This document shows positions 12,340 through 26,392 of a stretch of 64,000 bases of DNA, one piece after another. Source of the DNA: Chrysomallon squamiferum (lineage: Eukaryota; Mollusca; Gastropoda; Neomphalida; Peltospiridae); NCBI GenBank assembly GCA_012295275.1, contig CM022666.1, positions 16,678,772 to 16,742,771 on the forward strand, given 5' to 3'. Each line of letters begins with the position of its first letter. Within the stretch, counting starts at the first letter, position 1. The notes beneath the pieces are model-generated. The model did no database searches and had not been told where the DNA came from. It saw only the letters and a program-made list of their open reading frames with translations. A program made the position numbers and the translations under genes.

Positions 12340-15300
12340 GTATAAAAATTTAATAAATTATAAATTTATATCTCTCACAGAATGTGTCAGGTATAAATAT
12401 TTTATAAATTATAAATTGGGTTGTGTATATTTAATTTTGTAGAATTGTGGAATGCAGTGATATGTCACTAGTGACTGGGTTGTGTTATATTTAATTTTGT
12501 AGAGTGCTGGAATGTAGTGACCTGTCACTAGTGACTGGATTGTAGTGACTGGGTTGTATATTTAATTTTGTAGAGTGCTGGAATGTAGTGACTGGGTTGT
12601 GTATATTTTATAGAGTGCTGGAATGTAGTGACTGGGTTGTGTATATTTAATTTTGCAGAGTGCTGGAATGCAGTGACTGGGTTGTGTATATTTTATAGAG
12701 TGCTGGAATGTAGTGACTGGGTTGTGTATATTTAATTTTGCAGAGTGCTGGAATGTAGTGACTGGGTTGTGTATATTTAATTTTGCAGAGTGCTGGAATG
12801 TAGTGACTGGGTTGTGTATATTTAATTTTGCAGAGTGTTGGAATGCAGTGACTGGGTTGTGTATATTTAATTTTGCAGAGTGCTGGAATGTAGTGACTGG
12901 GTTGTGTATATTTAATTTTGCAGAGTGCTGGAATGCAGTGACTTGTCACTAGTGACTGGGTTGTGTATATTTAATTTTGCAGAGTGCTGGAATGCAGTGA
13001 CTTGTCACTAGTGACTGGGTTGTGTATATTTTGTGGAGTGCTGGAATGTAGTGACTGGGTTTGTGTGTATTTAATTTTGTATAGTTCTGAAATGTAGTGA
13101 CTTGCCACTAGTGACTGGGTTGTGTATATTTTGTAGGGTGCTGGAATGCAGTGACTGGGTTGTGTATATTTTGTAGGGTGCTGGAATGTAGTGACTGGGT
13201 TGTGTATATTTTTTAGGGTGCTGGAATGTAGTGACCTGTCACTAGTGACTGGGTTGTGTATATTTTGTAGGGTGCTGGAATGTAGTGACTGGGTTGTGTA
13301 TATTTTGTAGGGTGCTGGAATGTAGTGACCTGTCACTAGTGACTGGGTTGTGTATATTTTGTAGGGTGCTGGAATGTAGTGACCTGTCACTAGTGACTGG
13401 GTTGTGTATATTTTGTAGGGTGCTGGAATGTAGTGACCTGTCACTAGTGACTGGGTTGTGTATATTTTGTAGGGTGCTGGAATGCAGTGACCTGTCACTA
13501 GTGACTGGGTTGTGTTATATTTAATTTTGTAGGGTGCTGGAATGTAGTGACCTGTCACTAGTGACTGGATTGTGTGTATATATTTTGTAGGGTGCTGGAA
13601 TGCAGTGACCTGTCACTAGTGACTGGGTTGTGTGTATTTAATTTTGTAGGGTGCTGGAATGTAGTGACCTGTCAGTGGTAAATGGCTCGTGTAACCCGTA
13701 CGCTGTTGTGATGCTGACTCATGAAAAGCCTCGACACAAAGATGTGAAACGTACAAACGTGAAGAAAAAAACTATCTGTCCTCAGTTTGATGAAATATTC
13801 TTTTTTGATGTAAGTACATCTCTTTATACTGTGTATATAATATACACATCATACAGATAGATAGATGCAACACCTGTGTATAAATGTGTGTATATATAGT
13901 ATATTAAACAGTGTAAAAGACACAAAACAGAGAAAACAAAGATCTATATGTGGCTGAGAGATAAGAAGACAGAAGTGGAAATCCTGCAGACACATCATCA
14001 GAGTGCAGGATAATTGCTGGACGTCACATACTGTTGCTTGAAAACCACACAAAGGCCAAAGGTCTGAGGAAGACAAGTAAGTGGGTGAAAGGATCAAGTA
14101 GATGAAAAGATGAGAGGACAGCAGTAAAGAGAAAGATGTGATAACAACCTGCTGGGTCCTTTTCCCGTCACACAGAGCTGCACAGTGATGATGATGATGA
14201 TTATATAAAATGTTTATTTGTATACTATTATTAGATTTTAATTTCATATTATTTCTATAAAGTTTGGTGGCATAATATATCTAAATTTCAGTGAAATTCT
14301 GAACATGAGTAAGGTGTCAAAATATTAAGTCCACTGGTTAAATGGTTTCCAAGAAGAAAATTAACAAAAGTTTGAAAAATGTTAACAGTTAATGATGATG
14401 CCACATGTATAAATATATAGCATTTTTTCAGGTTCAATCTCACTGTCATTCTGTTATTAAATGCACATAATAATTGTTTTTTATCATTGAATTAATTATT
14501 TATTGTTACTGAATTAACTGTTTATCACTGAAGTAATTGTTTATTGTTACTGAATTAATTGTTTATCACTGAAGTAATTGTTTATTGTTACTGAATTAAC
14601 TGTTTATCACTGAAGTAATTGTTTATTGTTACTGAATTAATTGTTTATCACTGAAGTAATTGTTTATTGAATTATTTGTTGTTTACAGCTGGAAAACAAA
14701 GGACAGAATCACGATAGGACATTGTACACATTTGAAGATGTGTTTAGTGCTGAACTCAGGTAATTCAAACATATCACACTCACTCAGACTTTACAAGAAA
14801 TAAGATATAAACATATTAATCACAGTTCAGAGCCAGAAAACTTAGCATAATCCTTGTTTTTACTTTTTCTTACAAGTATACATATCATAAAAATGTATGC
14901 GAAGGTATCATAGCTGTAATGAAATAATTTAACATTAAAATATTGAGAAAATCACACAGAAATAACTGAAAATGTTCATCTATACTTTCTAGTTTAGTAG
15001 ATTATAAATTCTAAAGTTCTAATTTTAGTTTGATTATAAAATAGATAATACTGCGGTGATGGTGTCAAGAATATTTGATTATTCTTAAAGCATTTTTTTT
15101 TTTTTTCTTTGTATGTTATGTTTTCATTTATTATTATTTTTTTTATCTTTATCTTCTACTTACTTAATTAAGAATAATTTTCATTGCAAAATTCCAAGTT
15201 CAGTAATAAAAAATTACATAAAGTATAGCTGGGTGCTGAATGAAAGGGGCAGTGTTTGTTTTAGTCCTCTCAGTCTGTTTTCATGAGGGTAAGCTATGCT

Positions 15301-18277
15301 GAGAGTTGTTGAATGGAAACGTTTGTTGTTTTCTAGTGTGTCGGTGTGGCACGATGACTCCAGAGTCTCCCGCGAGGTGCTTGGCCACATGTTTCCTGGT
15401 TCATTCCTCGGAGAAGTGAGAATTCCACTCAAAGGTCTTGATATTAACACAGTACACAGAGCTTGGTGAGTTTAATACTGTCTAGTGTGTTAACAGTTAA
15501 ATAACACTGTACACAGAGCTTGGTGAGTTTAATACTGTCTAGTATATTCACAGTTAAATAACACTGTACACAGAGCCTGGTGAGTTTAATACTGTCTACT
15601 ATATTCACAGTTAAATAACACTGTACAGAGAGTTTTGTGAGTTTAATACTGTCTAGTGTGTTAACAGTTAAATAACACAGTACACAGAGCTTGGTGAGTT
15701 TAATACTGTCTAGTGTGTTAACAGTTCAATAACATTGTACACAGAGCTTGGTGAGTTTAATACTGTCTAGTATATTCACAGTTAAATAACACTGTACACA
15801 GAGCTTGGTGAGTTTAATACTGTCTACTATATTCACAGTTAAATAACACTGTACAGAGAGTTTGGTGAGTTTAATACTGTCTAGTATATTCACTTGGTGA
15901 GTTTAAATAACAGTTAAATAACACTGTACACAGAGCTTGGTGAGTTTAATACTGTCTAGTGTGTTAACAGTTAAATAACACTGTACACAGAGCTTGGTGA
16001 GTTTAATACTGTCTAGTGTGTTAACAGTTAAATAACACTGTACACAGAGCTTGGTGAGTTTAATACTGTCTAGTATATTCACAGTTAAATAACATTGTAC
16101 ACAGAGCTTGGTGAGTTTAATACTGTCTAGTATATTCACAGTTAAATAACACCCTACACAGAGCTTGGTGAGTTTAATATTGTTAGTATATTCACAGTTA
16201 AATAACACTATCATTTGTATGTATATAAAATGTATTGTATTTAAATGTGTATATAAAATGGGTTTATGTATTATGGATTCATATATTGTGTTATATATAA
16301 TGTGTTGTACATGTAATGTGTTTCATATATGTGTTTGTGTGTGTGTGTAATGTGTTATGTATATAATGTGTTGTTTATGTAATGTGTTGTGTATATAATG
16401 TGTTGTATATATAATGTGTTGTATATGTAATGTGTTATATATATAACATGTTGTGTATATAATGTGTTGTGTATATAATGTGTTGTGTATATAGTGTGTT
16501 GTGTATATAGTGAAGTATATATAATGTGTTGCAGGTATTGTTTGTGTGGAAGACAGAACAGTAAACACAGTCAACACGACATCGGCTCTCTACGACTGAG
16601 AATCAACTACGCCACCGACCACATCTTCCTCTCTCACTACTACAACGATCTCCGTGACTTCATACTCAGATCACCTGAAATACAGGTAAGTTTTGTTATC
16701 TTACTACTACAGCTACTACAACAACCTCTACAACAACCTCTGTGATTCCATACTCAGATCACCTGAAATACAGGTAAGTTTTGTTATGTTACTACTACAA
16801 CAACTACTACAACAACCTCTGATTTCATACTCAGATCACCTGAAATACAGGTAAGTTTTGTTATGTTACTACTACAACAACTACTACAACAACCTCTGTG
16901 ACTTCATACTCAGATCACCTGAAATACAGGTAAGTTTTATTTATGTTATGACTCTCTGTGACTTCATACTCAGATCACCTGAAATATAGGTAAGTTTTTT
17001 TATCTTACTACTACAACTACTACTACAACAACCTTTGTGACTTCATACTCAGATCACCTGAAATACAGGTAAGTTTTGTTATCTTACTACTACAACTACT
17101 ACTACAACCTCTGTGACTTCATATTCACATCACCTGATATATAAGTAAGTTTTATTTATCTTACTACAACAACTACTACAACAACCTCTGTAACTTCAGA
17201 CTAGGATCATAGTGATTATTTTCATAATTTAATTATGTTGTTTTTTATTTACTGCTGGATTCAGTTCACATAGGACAGGAAAGCTGTAACAAATCATTCT
17301 TCCTTTTGTCTTTATTGTTATTCTTTTTCATAAGCCAAAGAATAAAAATCTGTTACGTTGAGTAGACCATGCATGATGACAGTGAGTTGTGTAGTCCTTA
17401 AATATATGTTTGATGTGATGATGATAGTAAGCAGACAACAACCTCTGATTTGACAGCCAGTGACGTCGAGTGCAGCTCACATCCTGGGTCACGTGTCTGA
17501 CAACAAACAGGAGTGTGCCCAGCCACTGATGAAACTCTTTCTCCACCACAACAAACTCATACCTCTAGTCACCTGCCTCGCAGACTGGGAAATGTCACGC
17601 ACCATGTAACCATTTCTTTTTACTCTGATGTAAACGCATAACTGGAAATGTATACAGTTGTTTCTGCATAAATATATACATATACGTATATGTAAATAAA
17701 TAAATAAAAAACAAACTAGCATGAGAATAAAAAAAAATCAAATATTGAGCAAGTCTGAAATTAATTCCAGATATCTACTGAAAATACGTTCAAATTTTAA
17801 TTATTTAATTTTTATTTATTGATTTATTTTGTTATTTATTAAAGATAGTGTTCTGTATAATATAAAAAAACACCAGTTTACAAACCGAACATCTGACAGA
17901 AGTAATCAGACAGTTTTCATCAATCTGTCATTTTCTGCGTTTTTGTGTACACAAAATAATAATGGAGTTTTGGTTTGTTTTTCTTGCACAAAAAGTTGTA
18001 AATTAATTTGTTTTATTTTCATCCAGTAATTGTGATTCTGATAAGAAATTAAATTTATTTTACTATTTGTTCCAGTTTTGTAAGTTTTCTGTGAGTTGTT
18101 TTGTTTGTTTATTAACTATGATGTTACTTTCAGTGACAGTAATACTTTTTTCCGAGGGAATTCTCTGCTGTCAAAGATTATAGATGAGTTGATGAAGCTT
18201 GTTGGAATTCCTTATCTGCAGGACACACTCAAACCTTCCATAAACAAGGTATGTTAAATAGCAAATATCTATCTATC

Positions 18278-18355
<78 letters not shown>

Positions 18356-21300
18356 ATTTGAATTGATTTATACATTAAATATGTTTATAACAGCTGAATG
18401 TTTGAAGTAACTGATGTTTACTGTTTTTGTCAGATTTGTTCTGAAGTAACTGATGTTCACTGTTTTTGTCAGATTTGTTCTGAAGTAACTGATGTTCAAT
18501 GTTTTTGTCAGATTTGTTCTGAAGTAACTGATGTTCAATGTTTTTGTCAGATTTGTTCTGAAGTAACTGATGTTCACTGTTTTTGTTAGATTTGTTCTGA
18601 AGTAACTGATGTTCACTGTTTTTGTCAGATTTGTTCAGAAGTAACTGATGTTCACTGTTTTTGTTAGATTTGTTCTGAAGTAACTGATGTTCACTGTTTT
18701 TGTCAGATTTGTTCTGAAGTAACTGATGTTCACTGTTTTTGTTAGATTTGTTCTGATGTAACTGATGTTCACTTTTTTGTCAGATTTGTTCTGATGTAAC
18801 TGATATTCAATGTTTTTGTCAGATTTGTTCTGAAGTAACTGATGTTCAATGTTTTTGTCAGATTTGTTCTGAAGTAACTCATGTTCACTGTTTTTGTCAG
18901 ATTTGTTCTGAGCAGCTGAACTGTGAGATCGACGAGACTCGGCTCAGGGACGGGGAGAACATCAACGAAAACTTAGTGAGTAAAAAAAACTCAAATATTT
19001 TTATCTCATTGGGAAACTAATCATTTATTCCTTAATGTATTTTCTGACTTGTTTCTTTTTCACATTATATTTCTTTTTTTTTTTTTTTTTTCTTTTCAGT
19101 TTTTAATCTTTCATTCTTCATTTTGTTCTTTCTTTCTGGTTATTTCTTTAGTAGAACTACCATTATTTTTATTTTGAGATTGTGTGCAGACACATACAGT
19201 TAAGTAACTTACTTTGTTATTGGGTTAACTTGACTATATGACAAATTTAAATTAACAATGTGTTATGTTTTCAGGCAAATTTAAAGAGCTATGTGATAGA
19301 AATACAAATTAACAATGTGTTGTGTTTTCAGGCAAATTTAAAGAGCTATGTGATAGAAATACAAATTAACAATGTGTTGTGTTTTCAGGCAAATTTAAAG
19401 AGCTATGTGATAGAAATACAAATTAACAATGTGTTATGTTTTCAGGCAAATTTAAAGAGCTATGTGATAGAAATACAAATTAACAATGTGTTTAAAGAGC
19501 TATGTGATAGAAATACAAATTAACAATGTGCTATGTTTTCAGGCTAATTTAAAGAGCTATGTGATAGAAATACAAATTAACAATGTGCTGTGTTTTCAGG
19601 CAAATTTAAAGAGCTATGTGATAGAAATACAAATTGTCAATGTGTTATGTTTTCAGGCAAATTTAAAGAGCTATGTGATAGAAGTTGTTACTGCAATAAC
19701 AAATTCAGGGTTGGTTTGTCCCAGTGTAATGAAAGACGTGTTCCATGCTCTCAAAGAAGTGGCCACCAAGTACTTCCCAGGTACAAAACTTAAAGTACTT
19801 TAATTGATTTAAACAGATCTTTATTTATTTATTAAATTTGTTGGGTGTTTTTTTTATGTTTTTTTTTTTAATTTATTACTTAATCTTTTTGTTTTGAAAT
19901 ATTTTTTTATATATATATTTTTATTTATTTTTATTATCTAATACTTTAATAATCTGGTTTTTGTTTTGATTGTAAACAGATTTTTATTTTATTTTATTAT
20001 TTAATCTTAAAGTTTTTAAACATAGAATTTTGTTCTATGCTTTATTTGAACTGCTGTTTATTTTTTAATTATGATTATTATTGTTGTTATTCTATTATTA
20101 TTATTATTATTAATTACTGTTGTTGTTGTTGCTATTGTTGTTTTGACACAGTATCATGATTTAATGTGTTTTATTGTTAAACGTGTTTAATGTTGCAGGA
20201 AACACAACAATAAAGTATCGAGTGATCAGCAGTTTTGTCTTTCTGCGCTTCTTCGCACCAGCCATCATGGGACCAAAACTTTTTGATCTGTATTCCGAGT
20301 CACAGGTGTGTTAGTGTTTTTAAACTTTTTGATCTTTATTCCGAGTCACAGGTGTGTTAGTGTTTTTAAACTTTTTGATCTTTATTCCGAGTCACAGGTG
20401 TGTTAGTGTTTTTAAACTTTTTGATCTTTATTCCGAGTCACAGGTGTGTCAGTGTTTTTAAACTTTTTGATCTTTATTCCGAGTCACAGGTGTGTTAGTG
20501 TTTTTAAACTTTTTGATCTTTATTCCGAGTCACAGGTGTGTTAGTGTTTTTAAACTTTTTGATCTGTATTCCGAGTCACAGGTGTGTTAGTGTTTTTAAA
20601 CTTTTTGATCTGTATTCCGAGTCACAGGTGTGTTAGTGTTTTTAAACTTTTTGATGTTTATTCCGAGTCACAGGTGTGTTAGTGTTTTTAAACTTTTTGA
20701 TCTTTATTCTGATTCACAGGTGTGTTAGTGTTTTTAAACTTTTTGATCTGTATTCCGAGTCACAGGTGTGTTAGTGTTTTTAAACTTTTTGATCTTTATT
20801 CTGAGACACAGGTGTGTTAGTGTTTTAAACTTTTTGATTTTATTCCGAGTCACAGGTGTGTTAGTGTTTTAAAACTTTTGATCTTTATTCCGAGTCACAG
20901 GTGTGTTAGTGTTTTTAAACTTTTTGATCTTTATTCTGATTCACAGGTGTGTTAGTGTTTTTAAACTTTTTGATCTGTATTCCGAGTCACAGGTGTGTTA
21001 GTGTTTTTAAACTTTTTGATCTTTATTCTGAGACACAGGTGTGTCAGTGTTTTTAAACTTTTTGATCTTTATTCCGAGTCACAGGTGTGTTAGTGTTTTT
21101 AAACTTTTTGATCTTTATTCCGAGTCACAGGTGTGTCAGTGTTTTTAAACTTTTTGATCTTTATTCCGAGTCACAGGTGTGTCAGTGTTTTTAAACTTTT
21201 TGATCTTTATTCCGAGTCACAGGTGTGTTAGTGTTTTTAAAGTCAGTTTTTGATTTTTTTTCTTAAATATAAATAATTTAGCAGCTGAAAAGAATTGAGA

Positions 21301-21525
21301 GGACCTAGTTAATGGATTATTTTTGATTGTGTCCCTTAAATGATGCTGAAATTAGTAAAACTCAGCACTTCACAGGAACAAATACAAACAAGTTAACAAT
21401 TAAAACAATGATTGATGACGTTGTGACAGTTGGTCTTTTAGGTTGGGGTCACCCTATTTCACTTATTATTATAAACAAATGGTTTCTTGCTTCAGTGTAC
21501 TCACTCTTTTATGTACTCACTAAAT

Positions 21526-21563
<38 letters not shown>

Positions 21564-21775
21564 ATTTATTTATTTGTTTAACAAAAATGTCAGTGTTATA
21601 TTAAATGTTGTTTTTTCCAGGCGACTTCGTTGTGTAGGACTCTGACTCTGATCTCTAAGACAGTTCAAGGTCTAGTCAATGTCGTCAGCTCTAAATCTGT
21701 GAGTTATCTAAACTTGTCTAAACATTGTCTCTTCACAGAATTAGTTACACATATACAGGTGTGAATGCTTGTATA

Positions 21776-21806
<31 letters not shown>

Positions 21807-24080
21807 ATGTATATGTGAGCATGTGTAGTGTGTGTTTGTTACAATGGATTACTTTAACGTAAGTTTTTTATATTTTAACATGTATACCTTTTTATTACAT
21901 ATTACTTTAATGACAACAGTTACATGTTTTAAGTGTGTATGTAGTGAGAGTATATGAACCATTTTTAACAGTATATATAAATGGTTATATAGTTTAACTA
22001 TGTATAATAATGGTTATGTAGTTTTACAGTGTATAATTGTGGTTATATAGTTTAACAGTGTATAATAATTGTTACATAATTTAACTATGTATAATAATGG
22101 TTATATAGTTTAACAGTGTATAATTGTGGTTATATAGTTTAACAGTGTATAATAATTGTTACATAATTTAACTATATATAATAATGGTTTATAGTTTAAC
22201 AGTGTATAATTGTGGTTATATAGTTTAACAGTGTATAATAATTGTTACATAATTTAACTGTATAATAATGGTTATATTGTTTTACAGTGTGTATATAAGT
22301 AATACATGTTTAAGAGATATATGTAGCTGGTTACTTACTGCAACACAAACTGTTGCAGATTTTGTACATAAAAGTGATTACATCTTTTAACATATAAATG
22401 GTTACACAGTGTAAATGATTACATGTTTTTACAAGTTATAAATGATATATTTTCACAGGTGCCCTTCGGTGCTAAAGAGAAGTACATGATTCCTTTGTTT
22501 GAGTGTCTGTCAGAGGCTCAGTTTGTTGATGCAATTAAAATGGTAAACTTTTATAGTTCTCTAAATTATTTAAATATTTAATTCTCCTTTATTAGATTAA
22601 AGTTTTGTTACATTTTTAAATAATATCTGAAGAAAAAAATTAGGTAGTTAAACTTGTTAATAACAGAAAAAAAAAAATGATTTCACTTTATTTTTTTGAA
22701 TATTTAATAAATATTTATTTATTGTTTTGTTCTTTCAGTTTCTGGATATAGTTTCATCTCAGACTGGGACACATTCTCGGTGTATTGAAGCTCCCATAGT
22801 TCTCAAAGAAGGGTGAGGTTTAAACTGTGATCAAACGCTTCACAATTATTACTTTATTTCTTAAAACAAACATTTCTCCCTTGTTACTGTACAATCTTTG
22901 ACAATAATAAAGCATGACGGCAATGATGTTGATTATGTTTGAAGATATCACCATTTTCTTTGTAAAGAAACATTCTTGATAATGAAGTATAACAATTAAG
23001 TATCTAAACTTTTCAGACAAAAAAGTATGACAGTAAATATGTATACATTTTGAAATAACAAAGTATAATCATAATAATAATAATATATAAAGTTTGTAAA
23101 TAATAAAGTGTATAACAATATACATGAATTTTTTAAATAATAAAGTATATTAATAATAATATAGAAAGTTTGTAAATAATAAAGTATAATAATAATAATA
23201 TAGAAAGTTTGTCAATAATAAATTGCAGATATAAAAAACTTTGCTGATAATAAAGTAACATTTGATTTTCAGAATGTTGATAAAACGAGCTCAGGGAAGG
23301 AAGAGGATTGGTTTGAAGAATTTTAAACGTAGATATTTCTGTCTGACCAACCAGTACCTGTCCTACTCCAAGTCTAAAGGTAAAACAAACAGTGATTAGA
23401 AATTTTAAACGTAGATATTTCTGTCTGACCAACCAGTACCTGTCCTACTCCAAGTCTAAAGGTAAAACAAACAATGATTAGAAATTTTAAACGTAGATAT
23501 TTCTGTCTGACCAACCAGTACCTGTCCTACTCCAAGTCTAAAGGTAAAACAAACAATGATTAGACATTTTAAACGTAGATATTTCTGTCTGACCAACCAG
23601 TACCTGTCCTACTCCAAGTCTAAAGGTAAAACAAACAATGATTAGAAATTTTAAACGTAGATATTTCTGTCTGACCAACCAGTACCTGTCCTACTCCAAG
23701 TCTAAAGGTAAAACAAACAATGATTAGAAATTTTAAACGTAGATATTTCTGTCTGACCAACCAGTACCTGTCCTACTCCAAGTCTAAAGGTAAAACAAAC
23801 AGTGATTAGACATTACAATACAGTCATTTTTATTTCTATTTTTACTTCATTTTGTATATATAACCTCTTTTAGTTTTATATTAATGTCATTTTCTTGTTC
23901 TTTTAAAAAAAAAAATAGATTTCTTTTTTTAACTGACGTTCTCTCTGTTTCTCTCTCTCTCTCTCTCTGTCTGTCTCTGTCTCTTTGTCTCTCTGTCTGT
24001 CTGTAACATGTTCATTTGTTACTACAGATGAAAAACTGCTGTTTGATTCCTATTGAAGACATCCTCTCTGTCTCTCTCTC

Positions 24081-24113
<33 letters not shown>

Positions 24114-25473
24114 GTCTCTCTGTCTGTCTGTAACATGTTTGTTTGTTACTACAGATGAAAAACCGCTGTGTTTGATTCCTATTGAAGACATCCTGGCTGT
24201 TGAAAGACTTCAAGAAGAATCATTTAAAATGAAATATGTAAGTAACAAAAATAGTTCAAATTAAAAAAAAAAATTTATTATTCGATTTAAAATAACAAAA
24301 ACAGTTTTTAAAAAATTTATTTTTCTATGTAAAATGGAATATCTAAGTAACAATAATAGCATTTTCAAAAATCCTTTTATTGATATGTTTAAAATGAAAA
24401 ATGCAAGGCTTCCCTTTGAGCGACTGTGATGTTAAAAAAAGTACGGGTTAGTTGCCCAATAAGTATTATTTGGTTGACGTTTTTTTCTGTTACAACACAA
24501 GAAGAATTAATAATCATTTTATCACAAATATTTATTTCACATAACAGGTTTGTTCATAGCTGGATAAATTGACATATTGGCTTACCTTAATTTGTCTCTG
24601 TTTATAAACACTAATTTTGTAGACTGGATGTGCAAGTATTTAACTGTAAACTTGATAAACAGAACCACGAGTCTAGCTGAAAAGTATCCTAAAACAGTAT
24701 CATAAAACAGTATCATAAAACAGTATCATAAAACAGTATTGTAAAACTGACTGATCAGATTATATCCTGCTGAATACACAGACAAATCCGAACCTTCCTG
24801 ACTGAATCTTATCTGCTGCATGGAGTTCCAATTTCTCATTGTTTCTTTTCTCTTTGAAGTGATTTCTTTGATTGGTTGCTTAATTTGGTGCCTATTGAAA
24901 AGAATAATCTTACATCAGAAGTTAATGATCAAATTCACTTAAAAGCTGAAATATAAAAATTTTTGTTTGGGCTACCAAAACAAATTTGGGCCACTGAATG
25001 TTTTTCAGGATGAATATTTAGTGGCTCAAATTTATTTCTTGGGTCACCATGTATTTCAGATGAGTTTCGAGCCCTGATATATAAGTATTAACAGTAGTTT
25101 CAAATAAAATTTTAGTTTTGTATTTAAAATGAAATAATGTAACTAACAATAATATTTGCTTTTTTCAATTGTTTTTACTCATTTTGTAAATATAGTATGT
25201 TTTTAAAGAAATCTGGTGTTTATGTAATTACAATAGATATTGATTTTGTTGAATTTGTTTGATAATATTTTTAATTTTAAAAAATGTTTGGTAAATATTT
25301 TTCAGATGTTTCAAGTAATCCAGCCACAGCATGCTCTGTACATACAAGCAACAAACTGTGTGGAAGAGAAACAGTGGTGAGTGCAAACACTCTACACAGA
25401 TTTGTCTTGTTCAGTCGGAGAATTAAATAATCCAGATATATTGTCTGCAGTCGTTGACACAAATGCACATGCG

Positions 25474-25505
<32 letters not shown>

Positions 25506-26230
25506 CACACAGAGAGACACACACACACACACATGCACGCACACACTCGGAGACAGACAGATATGTATTGATATTTAAGAAACACAAATCTGACTAGTTT
25601 TAATGATAAACTGACTGTGTTGTGTTGTGTTGTGTTGCAGGTTGGATATTCTGACCAAAGTGTGCAACACAAACAAAAACAGACTGAAGACATATCACCC
25701 TGCAGCTTTCATGAACGGCCACTGGCTCTGGTAAAAACATTTTTATTACTCTTACTTGATAAATAATATTTTTAATTACTGTCTGTAGCACATAGTACAG
25801 TTAATATTGTTTTAAATGTTTTAATGTAACGCTAAGTCGACAAAGAAGTTTTAAAATGTTTAAAATGTTTTTTTATTGTTATAAAGTAATAAACAAGTAA
25901 AATGGGGTTTTTGGGGTTTTTTTTTCTGGAGTTGACTAACAAGAAAATGTTGTTTTTCTGTAGTAAATATTAAAACTGTTGTTTTTCTGTAGTTATAAAT
26001 AAATGTTTAAAAATGTTGTTGTAGTTGTAAGTAAATGTTAAAACTGTTGTTGTAGTTGTAAGTCGACAGACACAACCGTGGCAGGTTGTACTCCGGTGTC
26101 GGGTGGACTTCCTGTCACTGAGATTCAGATAAACATCGACTCAGATCGCGAGGTTGAGAAAATTCACTCTCTCTTCCTTAGCAACATGGACAAACTAGAC
26201 TCACTGCAAGGTAGCCTCTGTTTCACTTTA

Positions 26231-26287
<57 letters not shown>

Positions 26288-26325
26288 TATTATTATTATT
26301 ATCATTATTACTACTATTGTCATTA

Positions 26326-26392
<67 letters not shown>

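Noticed and set aside
12647-13558. Long minus-strand frames of 100 and 195 codons
   Set aside because: They are the antisense reading of the border minisatellite before exon 6; no start context or domain.
15214-15450. 78-codon minus-strand frame over RASA3-like exon 8
   Set aside because: Antisense shadow of a well-supported coding exon.
19260-19803. Frames of 87-105 codons that look like a tandem-repeat protein
   Set aside because: Each unit contains an acceptor and the start of exon 13; only the last part (19657-19780) fits the RASA3 frame. Retained as repeat plus exon.
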